Positions 8,775 through 18,078 of a stretch of DNA of 64,000 nucleotides are shown one piece after another (position 1 is the stretch's first letter; every line of letters begins with the position of its first letter). The DNA is taken from assembly GCA_958296295.1 (NCBI GenBank), contig OY282460.1, positions 4,200,291-4,264,290 on the forward strand. Direction: 5' to 3'. Source of the DNA: an uncultured Pseudomonadales bacterium. Lineage in GTDB: Bacteria; Pseudomonadota; Gammaproteobacteria; Pseudomonadales; Azotimanducaceae. Both the position numbers and the translations under genes were made by a program. Under the pieces are notes generated by a model, which had not been told where the DNA came from, made no database searches, and saw only the letters and a list, made by a program, of their open reading frames with translations.

Positions 8775-9761
8775 ATGGCCCGCGCGGATCAACTCCTAGC
8801 ACTGGCAAAGGCCGGTTCGTGCGGCGATCGCCCCTCGTTCCGCAAGGCGCTGGAGCAAATCATCGCGGAGGAGCGCGCCCGGCAACATCACATCCTTGCC
8901 GATCGGCTTGCCACGCACCTTGAGGCTCCGGGGCGAACAGACGGGGCGTTGGGTCAGGCTCGGCGAACGGGCATGGAGAATCTGTGCCATGAGAGCTCGC
9001 CCACGCGAACCTTGGATCATCTCGTGTTGCCCAAGGAAGTGATCGCCGCCTGCCACCAATTGCTCCAAGAGCACCATCGCGTCGACCTGCTGCGGGCGCA
9101 CAACCTGGAACCGCGCCATCGGTTGCTGCTTACCGGGCCACCCGGAAACGGCAAGACATCGTTGGCTGAGGCGCTAGCCTCGGCACTGGCCGTGCCGCTT
9201 CTGTCTGTGCGCTACGAATCCGTCATCGCCAGCCACCTCGGGGAGACGTCGGTGCGGCTGGCGAGACTCTTCGAACAGGTTCGGACGCATCGTTGCGTGT
9301 TGTTCTTCGACGAGTTCGATGTGGTGGGCAAGGAGCGTGGCGACATCCACGAGACGGGAGAAATCAAGCGCGTAGTGAGTTCGCTGTTGCTGCGGGTGGA
9401 TGAGCTGCCAAGCCATGTCGTGGTGGTCGCTGCCACGAATCACCCGGAGCTGCTAGACCGGGCGGTTTGGCGGCGCTTCCAAGTTCGGCTCGACTTGCCG
9501 CCACCTACCCAGTCGTTGGCCGAGGAGTGGTTCCGTCGTTTCGAGAGCCGCAACGGCTTGAAGCTGGGAAGTGCTCCGACAACGTTGGCCAAGCAATTGC
9601 GAGGCTTGAGCTTCTCCGAGTTGGAGCAGTTCGGCTTGGATGTGCAAAGTCAGCATGTGTTGGGGCTGCCCGACTGCGATCCGAAAGCGATCGTCGCGGG
9701 GCAACTCAAACTCTGGCGTTCCAGACGCGACGGCGTGGGGATCGGCAACGGAGAACCATAG
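8775..9761 (+). CDS. AAA+ ATPase, probably of a protease-linked accessory module
   Basis: The 328-residue protein carries a helical N-terminus and one AAA+ module: Walker A GPPGNGKTS (121-129), Walker B CVLFFDEFD (174-182), sensor 1 AATNHPE and an arginine-rich RAVWRRF stretch consistent with an Arg finger. This small stand-alone type often sits beside a subtilisin-like (S8) peptidase in accessory regions (recollection of family context). No S8 gene follows here; instead there is a small ORF and a DUF1156-like fragment, so the module looks truncated. Codon use is a little less GC-biased than in neighbours. Substrate unknown. Confidence 0.75.
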   Translation: MARADQLLALAKAGSCGDRPSFRKALEQIIAEERARQHHILADRLATHLEAPGRTDGALGQARRTGMENLCHESSPTRTLDHLVLPKEVIAACHQLLQEHHRVDLLRAHNLEPRHRLLLTGPPGNGKTSLAEALASALAVPLLSVRYESVIASHLGETSVRLARLFEQVRTHRCVLFFDEFDVVGKERGDIHETGEIKRVVSSLLLRVDELPSHVVVVAATNHPELLDRAVWRRFQVRLDLPPPTQSLAEEWFRRFESRNGLKLGSAPTTLAKQLRGLSFSELEQFGLDVQSQHVLGLPDCDPKAIVAGQLKLWRSRRDGVGIGNGEP

Positions 9762-9850
9762 ATGCCGGAAAGGCCCCTTATTCGCGCTAGAACCTGCGAA
9801 GCCCGCGAGGAAGACGAGAGTAAAGGACGCAAAGGAGGAGGAAGTGATCC

Positions 9851-10081
9851 ATGGACCAAGTAAAGAAGTGGGGAGCACGAGATGAAGGCCAGCCTAGGTC
9901 CGTGCGCGAGATCCTGCGGAACGAACGATCTGCAGGTCGTCTGCTCGTTCGGCAGATCTACCGCGAGCAAACCAAAGATGCCGTGCGGTCGAAGATCGCC
10001 CGCATGATGCGCCGCAAGAATGAGCCATGGTACAGCGTGGAAGACGAGAGTAGTGCCGCGCGGGATGTCGGTTCCTCGTGA
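9851..10081 (+). CDS. Small basic hypothetical protein
   Basis: A 76-residue, highly charged ORF begins at an ATG preceded by AAAGGAGGAGG, a strong Shine-Dalgarno. It is rich in Arg and Lys in its first two thirds (SVREILRNERS, KIARMMRRK) and has no membrane segment. It lies 89 bp after the AAA+ ATPase on the same strand and immediately before the DUF1156-like start. It could be the N-terminal remnant of a larger gene or a small partner of the ATPase. I do not recognise it. Confidence 0.45.
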   Translation: MDQVKKWGARDEGQPRSVREILRNERSAGRLLVRQIYREQTKDAVRSKIARMMRRKNEPWYSVEDESSAARDVGSS

Positions 10082-10099
10082 TACACGGGGCGCAGCTCA

Positions 10100-10186
10100 G
10101 TGGAGACTAACGACCGCCGGCTGATCGAGGGCTATCTCCGCCCCGGGCAACTTGAGGCTCTGGCGGTGGGGGCGGCCGCAGCGTAG
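10100..10186 (+). pseudogene. Truncated start of a DUF1156-type (anti-phage-associated) methylase
   Basis: From a GTG at 10100 the frame reads ETNDRRLIEGYL, then turns into unrelated sequence and stops at 10184-10186 after 28 codons. The first 13 residues match the usual beginning of DUF1156 proteins, large methylase-like components of multi-gene anti-phage clusters. The break after GYL suggests a deletion that removed the rest of the gene. The match is short, so the family call is tentative. Confidence 0.45.
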
Positions 10187-10339
10187 CGCTTGCGGACAAC
10201 GCTACGCGGGCGTCTTCCCACCCTCGTTCTCTCCACTCGATCCCACCCCGTCTCGCCTCCACCAGAACCGCCGGCGCACTCTGCCGCCGTGCGCTAGTAT
10301 CGGCCGACGGGGCTTGGGGGCCGACGAAAGGACAACGCG

Positions 10340-11209
10340 ATGAACTATCCAGACTTGGACCCCGTGGCTTTCCAGATTGGGCCGCTGGCGTTGCGTTGGT
10401 ACGGTCTCATGTATCTGGTCGGTTTCGCGCTCGCGGCGTTTCTCGGCATGCGGCGGGCGCGCCGGCAACCGGAAACCTGGACCTCCGACGATGTTCTCGA
10501 TCTGGTGTTTTGGGGCGTCGGGGGTGTGGTGGTGGGCGGCCGCCTGGGCTATGTGGCCTTCTACGGGTTGGAGCGGTTCCTGGCCGACCCGCTTTCGCTC
10601 GTTCGCGTCTGGGAAGGCGGCATGTCGTTTCATGGCGGGTTGCTCGGCGTGCTGGCGGCGATGGCGCTGTACGCCCGCAAGACCGGGCGCGCATGGTTGC
10701 AGGTGACGGATTTCGCCGCGCCGCTGGTGCCGCTGGGGCTCGGCATGGGGCGGCTGGGCAACTTCATCAACGCCGAACTGCCGGGGCGGGTGACGGAGCT
10801 GGCGGTGGGCGTGCGTTTCCCGTGCGCGAGCGTGCTCGACTTGAGCGTCCTCTGCTTCGGCGACCACGAAAGCGTCGCCCGGCACGTCTCCAGCCTGTAT
10901 CAAGCGTTTGCCGAAGGCTTGGCGTTGTTCGCGCTGGTGTGGATTTTCGCCGCCAAGCCGCGGGCGACGGGCACGGTCTCCGGCGTTTTTCTGCTCGGTT
11001 ACGGCTTGATGCGGGTCGTCACCGAGTGGTTTCGGCAACCGGACCCGGACAAGGGATTCATCGCCTTCGGCTGGTTGACGATCGGGCAAGCGCTCTCGGT
11101 GCCGATGGTGTTGTTCGGCGTCGCGCTGCTGGTTGCGCCCGCTTTCCGCGACCGCCTTGCCAAGTTCCCCGCGGGGTCGGCCCGAAGCGCCCGAGACGAG
11201 CAGCATTGA
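10340..11209 (+). CDS. lgt: Prolipoprotein diacylglyceryl transferase
   Basis: The 289-residue integral membrane enzyme transfers diacylglycerol from phosphatidylglycerol to the lipobox Cys of prolipoproteins. About seven membrane helices are visible, with family signatures LRWYGLMYL, GGRLGYV, MSFHGGL and the Lgt motif GMGRLGNFINAELPGR. The ATG at 10340 precedes a conserved periplasmic entry (DPVAFQIGPL). Its stop overlaps the TTG start of folA (TTGA), so the two genes should be translationally coupled. Confidence 0.95.
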   Translation: MNYPDLDPVAFQIGPLALRWYGLMYLVGFALAAFLGMRRARRQPETWTSDDVLDLVFWGVGGVVVGGRLGYVAFYGLERFLADPLSLVRVWEGGMSFHGGLLGVLAAMALYARKTGRAWLQVTDFAAPLVPLGLGMGRLGNFINAELPGRVTELAVGVRFPCASVLDLSVLCFGDHESVARHVSSLYQAFAEGLALFALVWIFAAKPRATGTVSGVFLLGYGLMRVVTEWFRQPDPDKGFIAFGWLTIGQALSVPMVLFGVALLVAPAFRDRLAKFPAGSARSARDEQH

Positions 11210-11751
11210 AGCAACGCCTTTCACTCATCTGGGCCATGAGCCGCAACCGCGTGATTGGCAAAGACGGCGGACTGCCTTGGCGCCTGCCGGACGAATTGGG
11301 CCACTTCCGGCGCACCACCCGCGGCAAGCCGGTGATCATGGGCCGGCGCACATTCGAGAGCGCCGGCCACCCGCTTTCAGGACGCTTGAACGTGGTGCTC
11401 TCGCGCCGCGGATTCGTCGCCGAGGGCGCTCGCGCGGCGACGACGTTGGATGACGCCATAGCCATTGCCGCGGAAGACCCCGCGAACGAGTGCTTCGTCA
11501 TCGGTGGCGCCGAGCCCTACGCCCTGGCGCTGCCGCGCGCCGACCGGCTGTACTGCACCACGGTGGAAGCGAAGATCGAAGGCGACACGTTGTTTCCGCC
11601 GTTCGACCCGGAAGATTGGCGCTTGGTGCGCCGCGCTTGGCATGGCGCGGATGGCCGCCACGCCTTCGCCTACACGATTCGCGTGTACGACCGCCGGTCA
11701 CCCGCACGGCGGCAGCGCACGGACCGTGCGCCGACGGACGGCGCCGGCTAG
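11206..11751 (+). CDS. folA: Dihydrofolate reductase
   Basis: The 181-residue enzyme reduces dihydrofolate to tetrahydrofolate with NADPH. Signatures are LIWAMSRNRVIGKDG, LPWRLPDELGHFRR (substrate Asp replaced in context by LPDELGHF), VIMGRRTFES and FVIGGAEPY. The TTG at 11206 is preferred over the ATG at 11236 because the latter would delete the first beta strand. The TTG overlaps the lgt stop. The C-terminus has a short Arg-rich tail beyond the normal fold. A strong hairpin follows the stop. Confidence 0.94.
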   Translation: MKQRLSLIWAMSRNRVIGKDGGLPWRLPDELGHFRRTTRGKPVIMGRRTFESAGHPLSGRLNVVLSRRGFVAEGARAATTLDDAIAIAAEDPANECFVIGGAEPYALALPRADRLYCTTVEAKIEGDTLFPPFDPEDWRLVRRAWHGADGRHAFAYTIRVYDRRSPARRQRTDRAPTDGAG

Positions 11752-11779
11752 GGGGCGGGTGCGGCCCACACCCGCCCCC
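11751..11779. terminator. Hairpin between convergent folA and M16 peptidase genes
   Basis: GGGGGCGGGTG (11751-11761) and CACCCGCCCCC (11769-11779) form a perfect 11-bp stem with a 7-base loop. It sits between two convergent genes, so it could terminate transcription from both sides. There is no long T-run on either side, so efficiency is uncertain. Confidence 0.6.
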
Positions 11780-11801
11780 TTCGGCACCTAAAGGCCGGGC
11801 T

Positions 11802-14597
11802 CTACTTCTTGAGCTTGGTGGCGAAATCGCCGCCGCGGAAGACGGACATCTTTTCAAGGTCGATGTGGCGCTTCAGCGCTTCGTGTATCGCTTTGGGCGT
11901 AAGCGCGGCGATCGCCGCCTCCTGCTCCGCCACGAACTCCATCGTGCGGTCGAAGAACAGGTTGCTTTCGAGCTGCGCCGCCACGGCACCGTCGCTGGTG
12001 CGCCCGTTCCGCGCGCTGTCGAGCACGCCGCGCTTGGCCGCTTCCACTTCTTCGGCCGTGAAACCGGACTCCAAAGCCCGCGCCAGCTCCTCCCGGAACG
12101 CCCTGACGACCTTGTCCCCGTTCTCCGGAGCGAAGATGGCGTAGGCGTTGAACGCAGCCACTTCGTCGATGGGATGGGCGGAGAGATTGGAACCCACGCC
12201 GTACGACAACCCGTCCTGCTGGCGGATGCGGGTGGCGAGGCGGGAGTTCAGAAACCCGCCGCCGAGCATGTGGTTCGCCACGATGAGGGCCGGAAAGTCC
12301 TCGTGGTCGTCGCGCATGGCGAAGGTTTGCAAGGCGAACATCACGGCGTTGGTCTTGTCCGGCGTTTCGATGTCCACCACGACCGCCGGCACTTCGGCGA
12401 AAGGCCTGTCCACGCGCATGTAGGGCTCTTCGGCGCTCCAACCACCGAGGGCCTCCTCGAGCACCGGCACGATTTCGTCCGGGTCGAAGTCGCCGACGAT
12501 GGCGACAGTGCCGCCTTCCACGCCGTAGAAGCTCGCCCAGAAGTCCCGCGCTTCGTCCAGCGTCACCGCTTGGAGGCGGGCGAGCTGCTCGTCCACGGTG
12601 GGCACATAGAACACGTGATCTTCGCCATAGCCACTGTTGCGGTGGCGGTTCATCGCGTTGGCGGCAAGCGCTTGCGGGTCCGAGCGCTGCGCTTCCAATC
12701 CCGCCAAGCTTTCCTCGCGCAGAAGCTCGAATTCCGCTTCGTCGAACGCCGGCTCGGTGAGCACTTCGGCGAACAGCCGCAGCGCCGCCGGCAGGTTCTC
12801 GCGCACCGTCAACGCGCTTCCCCCAACGCTGAATGCGCCGCCACCCATCCCGCCTTGCACCCGCAGGGCGTCCAGCTCGTCCTGAATCTCTTGGCGCGAG
12901 CGCTTCTTGGTGCCGCGCATCAGCATGGCGCCGGCGAACGAGGCGGCGGTGGATTTGCCGGCCAGCGCGTCTTCGGTGCCGTGGCGGAAGGCCATGCTCA
13001 CGCTCACCGCGTCGCCTCTGTTCTCTTTCGGCAGCAGCGCCACTTCCACGCCATTGGACAACGTCATCGTGCGCGTGCGGCTTTCGATGTTGCCGGGGGT
13101 TGGATCGAAGGCCTCGCCTTCGCTCACGGCCTTTCGGCCGCGGTAGTCCGCCACCAACGCCGCCACATCGGGCGCCTGGGGAATCTCGGCGCGCGGAGGC
13201 GTCTCGTCCGTCGGGTGGAAGTAGCCCAAAGTGCGGTTCGAGGGGACGAGGTAGCGCTTGGCCACGGCGAGCACGTCTTCAGGGGTCACCTTCTCCATGC
13301 GGTCTCGATGCAGGAACATGAGCCGCCAGTCGCCCTTCGCCGCCCACTCGCTGAGCCCGCGGCCAATGGCCTGCGGATTGTTGAACGCCAGCGCGAAATT
13401 GGCGGCGTACTCGGTCTTGGCGCGGTTCACCTCCTCCTCGGTGGGCGGCGATTCGGCGAAACCGTGAAGGGTCGCCAAAGTCGCTTCGGTGGCGGCGTCG
13501 AGCGAATCCTCCTTGCGCACTTCGGCACTCACCAGCAGCACGCCCGGCTCGCCAAGCTGCGGCGCGAACACCGAAACGGAAGCCGCAAGCCCCGGTGTCA
13601 CGACATTCTTGTAGAGACGCCCCGCCGGCTCCACTCCGAGCAAGTGCGACAGCACATCCACCGCCGCGAATTCCTCGTGGGTGCCGGCGGGCACATGGTA
13701 GGCGGCCATCACGAGCTGCACGTCGCCAACCCGCCGGAGCGTCACCGAACGTTCGCCATCCTGCGCCGGCTCCACGGTGTACGTTCGGAACAGCGTGTTC
13801 GCGCCGGAGCGGTCGGGGCGCGGGATGGGGCCGAATTTCCGCTCGACCAGCGCGACCGCCGCCTCTGGATCGAAGCGACCGGCGATCACCAGCACGGCGT
13901 TGTCCGGCTGGTAGTACTTGCGGTAGAACCCGCGCAAGCGCTCGATGGGCACGTTCTCGATGTCCGAGCGCGCGCCGATGGTGGTGTTGCCGTAGTTGTG
14001 CCACAGGTAGGCGGCCGAAGTCACGCGATCCGAGAGGACGCTGGCGGGGTTGTTCTCTCCCCGCTCCCACTCGTTGCGCACAACCGTCATCTCGGAGTCC
14101 AAGTCCTCCTTGGCGATGAACGAGTTGATCATGCGGTCCGACTCCAGATCCAGCGCCCAATCCAAGTTGTCCTCGCTGGCCGGAAACGTCTCGAAGTAGT
14201 TGGTGCGGTCGTACCAAGTGGTGCCGTTGGGAAAGGCGCCGCGTTCGGAGAGCTCGTCGTCGATGTTGGGGTGGTTGGTGGAGCCCTTGAAGACCAGATG
14301 CTCCAGCAAGTGCGCCATGCCCGTTTCGCCGTAGCCCTCGTGCCGGGAACCCACCAAGTAGGTGATGTTCACCGTGATCTGCTCCTTGGTCTGATCTGGA
14401 AACAGCAGAAAGCGCAGGCCGTTTGGCAACTGGTACTCGGTGATGCCCTCGACGGTCGCCACCATCCGCGCCTTGGCGGGCTGCTCGGCGGCCTCCGGAG
14501 CCGCCGCCGGCGTGGATTCGGACGCGTTCGCGTTGGCCGGCGAAAGAGCCGCGCACGCGAAAATCGCCGCGGTCGTCAGGAATCGAATCGGCTTCAT
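11802..14597 (-). CDS. M16 (pitrilysin-family) zinc metalloprotease, two-domain
   Basis: The protein has 931 residues with an N-terminal signal peptide ending near ANANA, so it is exported. The inverted zinc motif HLLEH is at 96-100 in the first M16 half; the second half (from about residue 480) lacks it, as in other full-length pitrilysin-like proteins. The family degrades peptides up to a few kilodaltons. The frame opens 21 codons earlier, but the ATG at 14595-14597 gives the signal peptide. It is convergent with folA and divergent from the Zn-ribbon/thiolase pair. Confidence 0.92.
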   Translation of the reverse strand: MKPIRFLTTAAIFACAALSPANANASESTPAAAPEAAEQPAKARMVATVEGITEYQLPNGLRFLLFPDQTKEQITVNITYLVGSRHEGYGETGMAHLLEHLVFKGSTNHPNIDDELSERGAFPNGTTWYDRTNYFETFPASEDNLDWALDLESDRMINSFIAKEDLDSEMTVVRNEWERGENNPASVLSDRVTSAAYLWHNYGNTTIGARSDIENVPIERLRGFYRKYYQPDNAVLVIAGRFDPEAAVALVERKFGPIPRPDRSGANTLFRTYTVEPAQDGERSVTLRRVGDVQLVMAAYHVPAGTHEEFAAVDVLSHLLGVEPAGRLYKNVVTPGLAASVSVFAPQLGEPGVLLVSAEVRKEDSLDAATEATLATLHGFAESPPTEEEVNRAKTEYAANFALAFNNPQAIGRGLSEWAAKGDWRLMFLHRDRMEKVTPEDVLAVAKRYLVPSNRTLGYFHPTDETPPRAEIPQAPDVAALVADYRGRKAVSEGEAFDPTPGNIESRTRTMTLSNGVEVALLPKENRGDAVSVSMAFRHGTEDALAGKSTAASFAGAMLMRGTKKRSRQEIQDELDALRVQGGMGGGAFSVGGSALTVRENLPAALRLFAEVLTEPAFDEAEFELLREESLAGLEAQRSDPQALAANAMNRHRNSGYGEDHVFYVPTVDEQLARLQAVTLDEARDFWASFYGVEGGTVAIVGDFDPDEIVPVLEEALGGWSAEEPYMRVDRPFAEVPAVVVDIETPDKTNAVMFALQTFAMRDDHEDFPALIVANHMLGGGFLNSRLATRIRQQDGLSYGVGSNLSAHPIDEVAAFNAYAIFAPENGDKVVRAFREELARALESGFTAEEVEAAKRGVLDSARNGRTSDGAVAAQLESNLFFDRTMEFVAEQEAAIAALTPKAIHEALKRHIDLEKMSVFRGGDFATKLKK

Positions 14598-14720
14598 GCG
14601 GGGGTCTCGTGGTTGCAAAGGCGTGATTGTACTCCGCCTTGATGTCGCTCCGTCCGGCAAGGCCGCGCGCGACCGTGGTAACTTAAGCGGTTTCCGTCAC
14701 AACCAGACACAGGGCGAACC

Positions 14721-15167
14721 GTGGCCTACAACAAACCCGTTCCACCTCAAGGGCAACACACCAAGCCGTTTTGGGAGGGTGCCAAGGAAGGCAAATTGAT
14801 GCTCCCCCGCTGCCGGGACTGCAACCGTGCGCATTGGTATCCGCGCCTTATTTGCCCCTCCTGCCACTCCACCGATCTGGAGTGGGTGCCGGCGAGCGGC
14901 AAGGGGCGCGTCCACACCTTCGCGGTGCAACACCGCGCCTTCGGCGGCTGGGCGGAAGAGGTGCCCTACGTCACCGCCTTCATCGATCTGGACGAGGGCG
15001 ACCGCATGATGACCGTGCTGCGCGGCGTGGATGCCGCGAAGCCGGAGGAGATCAGGATCGGCTCGCGGGTGAAGGTGGAGTTCGAGCAGGCCAACGACCA
15101 CACCTTCATTCCGTTCTGGCGGGTCGTGGAAGAGAGCGAGGCGAGTGAAGAGGGAGTAGCAACATGA
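14721..15167 (+). CDS. Zn-ribbon OB-fold protein (DUF35 family), thiolase partner
   Basis: The 148-residue product has a rubredoxin-like zinc ribbon, CRDC (32-35) and CPSC, then an OB-fold domain with the GKGRVHTF strand. Proteins of this type form complexes with thiolase-like enzymes and act as acyl-CoA-binding partners. The start is GTG at 14721. Its end overlaps the thiolase start by four bases (ATGA), which supports a stoichiometric complex. The natural substrate is unknown; degradation of branched or sterol-like acyl chains is a common context. Confidence 0.88.
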   Translation: MAYNKPVPPQGQHTKPFWEGAKEGKLMLPRCRDCNRAHWYPRLICPSCHSTDLEWVPASGKGRVHTFAVQHRAFGGWAEEVPYVTAFIDLDEGDRMMTVLRGVDAAKPEEIRIGSRVKVEFEQANDHTFIPFWRVVEESEASEEGVAT

Positions 15168-16378
15168 CAGCCCCGAATTTGCGCAACGCGGCCGCCATCG
15201 TCGGCGCGGCGGAGTCCGACGTCATCGGCTACCCGATGGAGCTCGTCGGCGAGCGCGTGACGTCGTTGCAGCACCACATTCAAGCCATCAAGAACGTCAG
15301 CGTTCAGACCGGCATTCCCATCGCGGACATCCAAGGCGTGTTCTCCGCCGGCTGGACCGGCGAGCTGTGCGAGCACTTGGGCCTCAAGCCGCGCTATCTG
15401 GACACCACCTCCGTCGGCGGCTGCTCGTTTCAGATCCACGTCCACCACGCGCTGGCGGCCATCCACGCCGGCATCATCGACATCGCCCTCGTGAGCCACG
15501 GCGAAGCCGGCTGGTCGTATCGCGGCGGCGGTGGCGGCGGCGGCGGGCGCGGGCAGATCAGCCCAGCCGCCGAAATGACGATTCCCTACGGCACCTTTGG
15601 CGCACCCTCGCAGTACGCCCACGCCATGGTGCGCCACTTCCACCGTTTCGGCACAACCCAAGAGGACTTCGCGCACATCGCGGTGGTCACCCGCCAGTGG
15701 GCGACGCTGAACCCGCGCGCGGTGATGTACGACAAGACGCAGAGCCCGTTCGGCGGCCCCATCACGCTGGAAGACGTCGCCCAAGCCCGCGTCATCGCCT
15801 GGCCGCTAACGCTCTACCACTGCTGCCTGGTCACCGACCACGGCGGCGCCGTTATCGTCGCCCGCCCGGAGGTCGCCCGCAGCCTGCGCACGCGCCCCGT
15901 GTGGATCACCGGCGCCGGCGAATCCATGGGCCACCAGAACATGCTGGAAATGGAGGACTTCACCGCCACTTCCGCCTCGCGTTCCGCCGCCACCGCCTAC
16001 AAGATGGCGGGCTTGGGACCGGCGGACATGGAGATGGCGATGATCTACGATTCCTTCACCGTCACCGCCGGCATCACCGCCGAGATGCTCGGCCTCGCGC
16101 CGCGCGGCAAGGGCTACACGCTGTGGAAGGACGGCGACGCCGCCCCCGGCGGCGCCTTGCCCATCAACACCAACGGCGGCGGCCTCTCCTTCAACCACTC
16201 CGGCATGTACGGGATGCAGCTGTTGGTGGAGGCGTATCGACAGCTTTCGCGCACCGCGGAGGATGGCGTGAACGGCGTCACGGGCAAGCAAACCACGGCC
16301 ACGGCTTGCGTGGTGAACGGCACCGGCGGCACGCTTTCCACCACCGGCACGCTCGTGCTCACATCGGACGATCGCTAG
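15164..16378 (+). CDS. Thiolase family protein (SCP2/lipid-transfer thiolase type)
   Basis: This 404-residue protein has the thiolase fold. VGGCSFQIHVHHA carries the position where the nucleophilic Cys of classical thiolases would lie, and a C-terminal NTNGGGLSFNHSGMYG matches the His region of SCP2-type thiolases. A Gly-rich insert (about nine glycines) lies near residue 125. It is translationally coupled to the DUF35 protein. Such pairs act as acetyl-CoA acetyltransferases or as aldol-lyases; which applies here cannot be told from sequence alone. The last codons overlap the convergent rnfH-like gene. Confidence 0.88.
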   Translation: MTAPNLRNAAAIVGAAESDVIGYPMELVGERVTSLQHHIQAIKNVSVQTGIPIADIQGVFSAGWTGELCEHLGLKPRYLDTTSVGGCSFQIHVHHALAAIHAGIIDIALVSHGEAGWSYRGGGGGGGGRGQISPAAEMTIPYGTFGAPSQYAHAMVRHFHRFGTTQEDFAHIAVVTRQWATLNPRAVMYDKTQSPFGGPITLEDVAQARVIAWPLTLYHCCLVTDHGGAVIVARPEVARSLRTRPVWITGAGESMGHQNMLEMEDFTATSASRSAATAYKMAGLGPADMEMAMIYDSFTVTAGITAEMLGLAPRGKGYTLWKDGDAAPGGALPINTNGGGLSFNHSGMYGMQLLVEAYRQLSRTAEDGVNGVTGKQTTATACVVNGTGGTLSTTGTLVLTSDDR

Positions 16379-16659
16379 CGCGGCGGACGGCTTCGTTCGG
16401 GGGCCGCCTCTTCGGCCGCGGCGCGTTGGCGGCGAGCCTCCTTCGGGTCCGCCGGCAGCGGGCTCAGCAAGTCCACACGGTCGCCATCGCGGAGCGGACG
16501 GTCTGGCGTTGCCACTTCGCCGAACACCCCGATGGCCGCCGGCGCGCGCGAGGCGAAGCGGGAAGCGGCCAACGCGTCGGCCACGGTAGCACCCGCCGGC
16601 AGGTCGAGCGCCTCCCGTTGCGCCCCCGCGGGATCGGCGAGGACGACGTCCACCCGCAC
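16375..16659 (-). CDS. RnfH-family ubiquitin-like protein
   Basis: This 94-residue protein resembles RnfH/UPF0125: a beta-grasp opening (VDVVLADPAGAQ), a central helix (TVADALAAS) and the strand pattern GVFGEVATPDRPLRDGDRVDLLSPL. RnfH is a MoaD/ThiS-like small protein of unclear role, often encoded near smpB in Proteobacteria, which is the case here (smpB is at 18.1 kb). The start is GTG at 16657-16659. The stop overlaps the thiolase stop tail to tail by four bases. Confidence 0.8.
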   Translation of the reverse strand: MRVDVVLADPAGAQREALDLPAGATVADALAASRFASRAPAAIGVFGEVATPDRPLRDGDRVDLLSPLPADPKEARRQRAAAEEAAPERSRPPR

Positions 16660-16665
16660 CGTGTT

Positions 16666-18036
16666 CTAAGACCCCGCGTGCAGGTGTTCGTGGATGGCGG
16701 TGACGAGGGGGTAGGCGAACACCGCCACCACGCCGATGGGGGCGACGTAGCGGATGGCGACGGACCAGACGATCCACTTCCACCCCTCGGCGAACCCAAG
16801 CTGCTCCGCGACAACGCGCTTGGCCAGCACCCAACCCGCGAACAAGGCGATCAGCAGTCCGCCAAGCGGCAGCATGATCTTGCCGGTGAGGAAATCCACC
16901 CAGCCGAGGAACGGATCGGACACCACGCTGCCAACGCCGAGCAGCCAGCACGCCGCGCCGGCCACGATGGCAACCTGGCCGCGTTTCACGTTGTAGCGTT
17001 CGACGAGGAACGCGAAGGCCGGCTCCAGCAGCGAGATGGCGGACGTCAAGGCCGCGAAGGCCACCAGCACGAAGAACACCGCGCCCACCAACGCGCCAAG
17101 TTTGAGGCCACCGAACGCGACGGGCAGGGACTGGAAGATGAGCGCCGGCCCGGCGCCGGCCTCCAAGCCCGGGGTGGCGAAGACGATGGGAAAAATGGCC
17201 AGACCGGCGCACAGGGCGACCACCGTATCCAGCACGGCGATGGTGGCCGCCGTCGTGGTGACGGAAACCCGCGCCGGCACATACGCGCCATAGGCCATGA
17301 TGGCGCCCATGCCCAAGCTCAGGGTGAAGAACGCATGGCCCATCGCCTCCAGCACGCCGTCCGCGGTGAGGCGGCTGGCGTCGAACTTGAACAGGAACCG
17401 CCAAGCGGCGGCGAAGTCGCCCACGATGGCGGCGTAGACGACGAGGCCGATCAAGAGCGTGAACAGCACCGGCATGAGCCAGCGCACCGCCATCTCCAGC
17501 CCGCGCGAAACGCCGCGGGCGACGATGTACGCGGTCGCCGCGATGAACACGGTGAACCAGAACAGCTCCTGCCACGGGATGTTCGGCAATGTCTGCCCCG
17601 CGAAAGCGCTGAAGGTTTTTGTCGTGAAGTCCCCATCCGCGCCAGTGAACGTGCCCCCGGCGAGCAGGAAGATGTAATGCAGCACCCAGCCGGCGATGAC
17701 GGCGTAGAAGGACAGGATGAGAAAGCCGGCGACCACGCCCATCCATCCGACGGCGGTCCAATCGTTGCCGCCGCCGCTCGCCCGCGCCAGTTTCCGCATC
17801 GTGTTGATGGGGCTTTCCCGGCCGGCGCGGCCGAGGAGGATTTCCGCCATCATCACCGGCAAGCCGATGAAGGCGATGCACAGGAGATACACCAGCACGA
17901 AAGCGCCGCCGCCGTTTTCGCCGGTGATGTACGGGAACTTCCAGATGTTGCCGAGGCCCACCGCCGAACCGGCCGCCGCCAGCACGAACAGCATTCGGCT
18001 CGACCACATGCCATGCTTGGAAACATCGTCCGCCAT
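16666..18036 (-). CDS. Sodium-dependent transporter, neurotransmitter:sodium symporter (NSS) family
   Basis: The 456-residue membrane protein has about eleven to twelve helices. The first helix carries AAAGSAVGLGNIWKFPY, the unwound sodium and substrate site typical of LeuT-like NSS proteins, followed by GGGAFVLVYL. Bacterial members import amino acids or related compounds with sodium; the substrate cannot be inferred. The frame is open far upstream antisense to smpB, but ATG at 18034-18036 with AGGAAG ahead of it is the evident start. It is divergent from smpB with 42 bp between. Confidence 0.92.
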   Translation of the reverse strand: MADDVSKHGMWSSRMLFVLAAAGSAVGLGNIWKFPYITGENGGGAFVLVYLLCIAFIGLPVMMAEILLGRAGRESPINTMRKLARASGGGNDWTAVGWMGVVAGFLILSFYAVIAGWVLHYIFLLAGGTFTGADGDFTTKTFSAFAGQTLPNIPWQELFWFTVFIAATAYIVARGVSRGLEMAVRWLMPVLFTLLIGLVVYAAIVGDFAAAWRFLFKFDASRLTADGVLEAMGHAFFTLSLGMGAIMAYGAYVPARVSVTTTAATIAVLDTVVALCAGLAIFPIVFATPGLEAGAGPALIFQSLPVAFGGLKLGALVGAVFFVLVAFAALTSAISLLEPAFAFLVERYNVKRGQVAIVAGAACWLLGVGSVVSDPFLGWVDFLTGKIMLPLGGLLIALFAGWVLAKRVVAEQLGFAEGWKWIVWSVAIRYVAPIGVVAVFAYPLVTAIHEHLHAGS

Positions 18037-18078
18037 TGCGCTTCCTGATGTACGCGGGAAGCGAATTATAATCCCGCA

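Noticed and set aside
11490..14642. A 1050-codon plus-strand frame opposite the M16 peptidase
   Set aside because: Antisense shadow of a recognised gene, low-complexity translation, no ribosome binding site.
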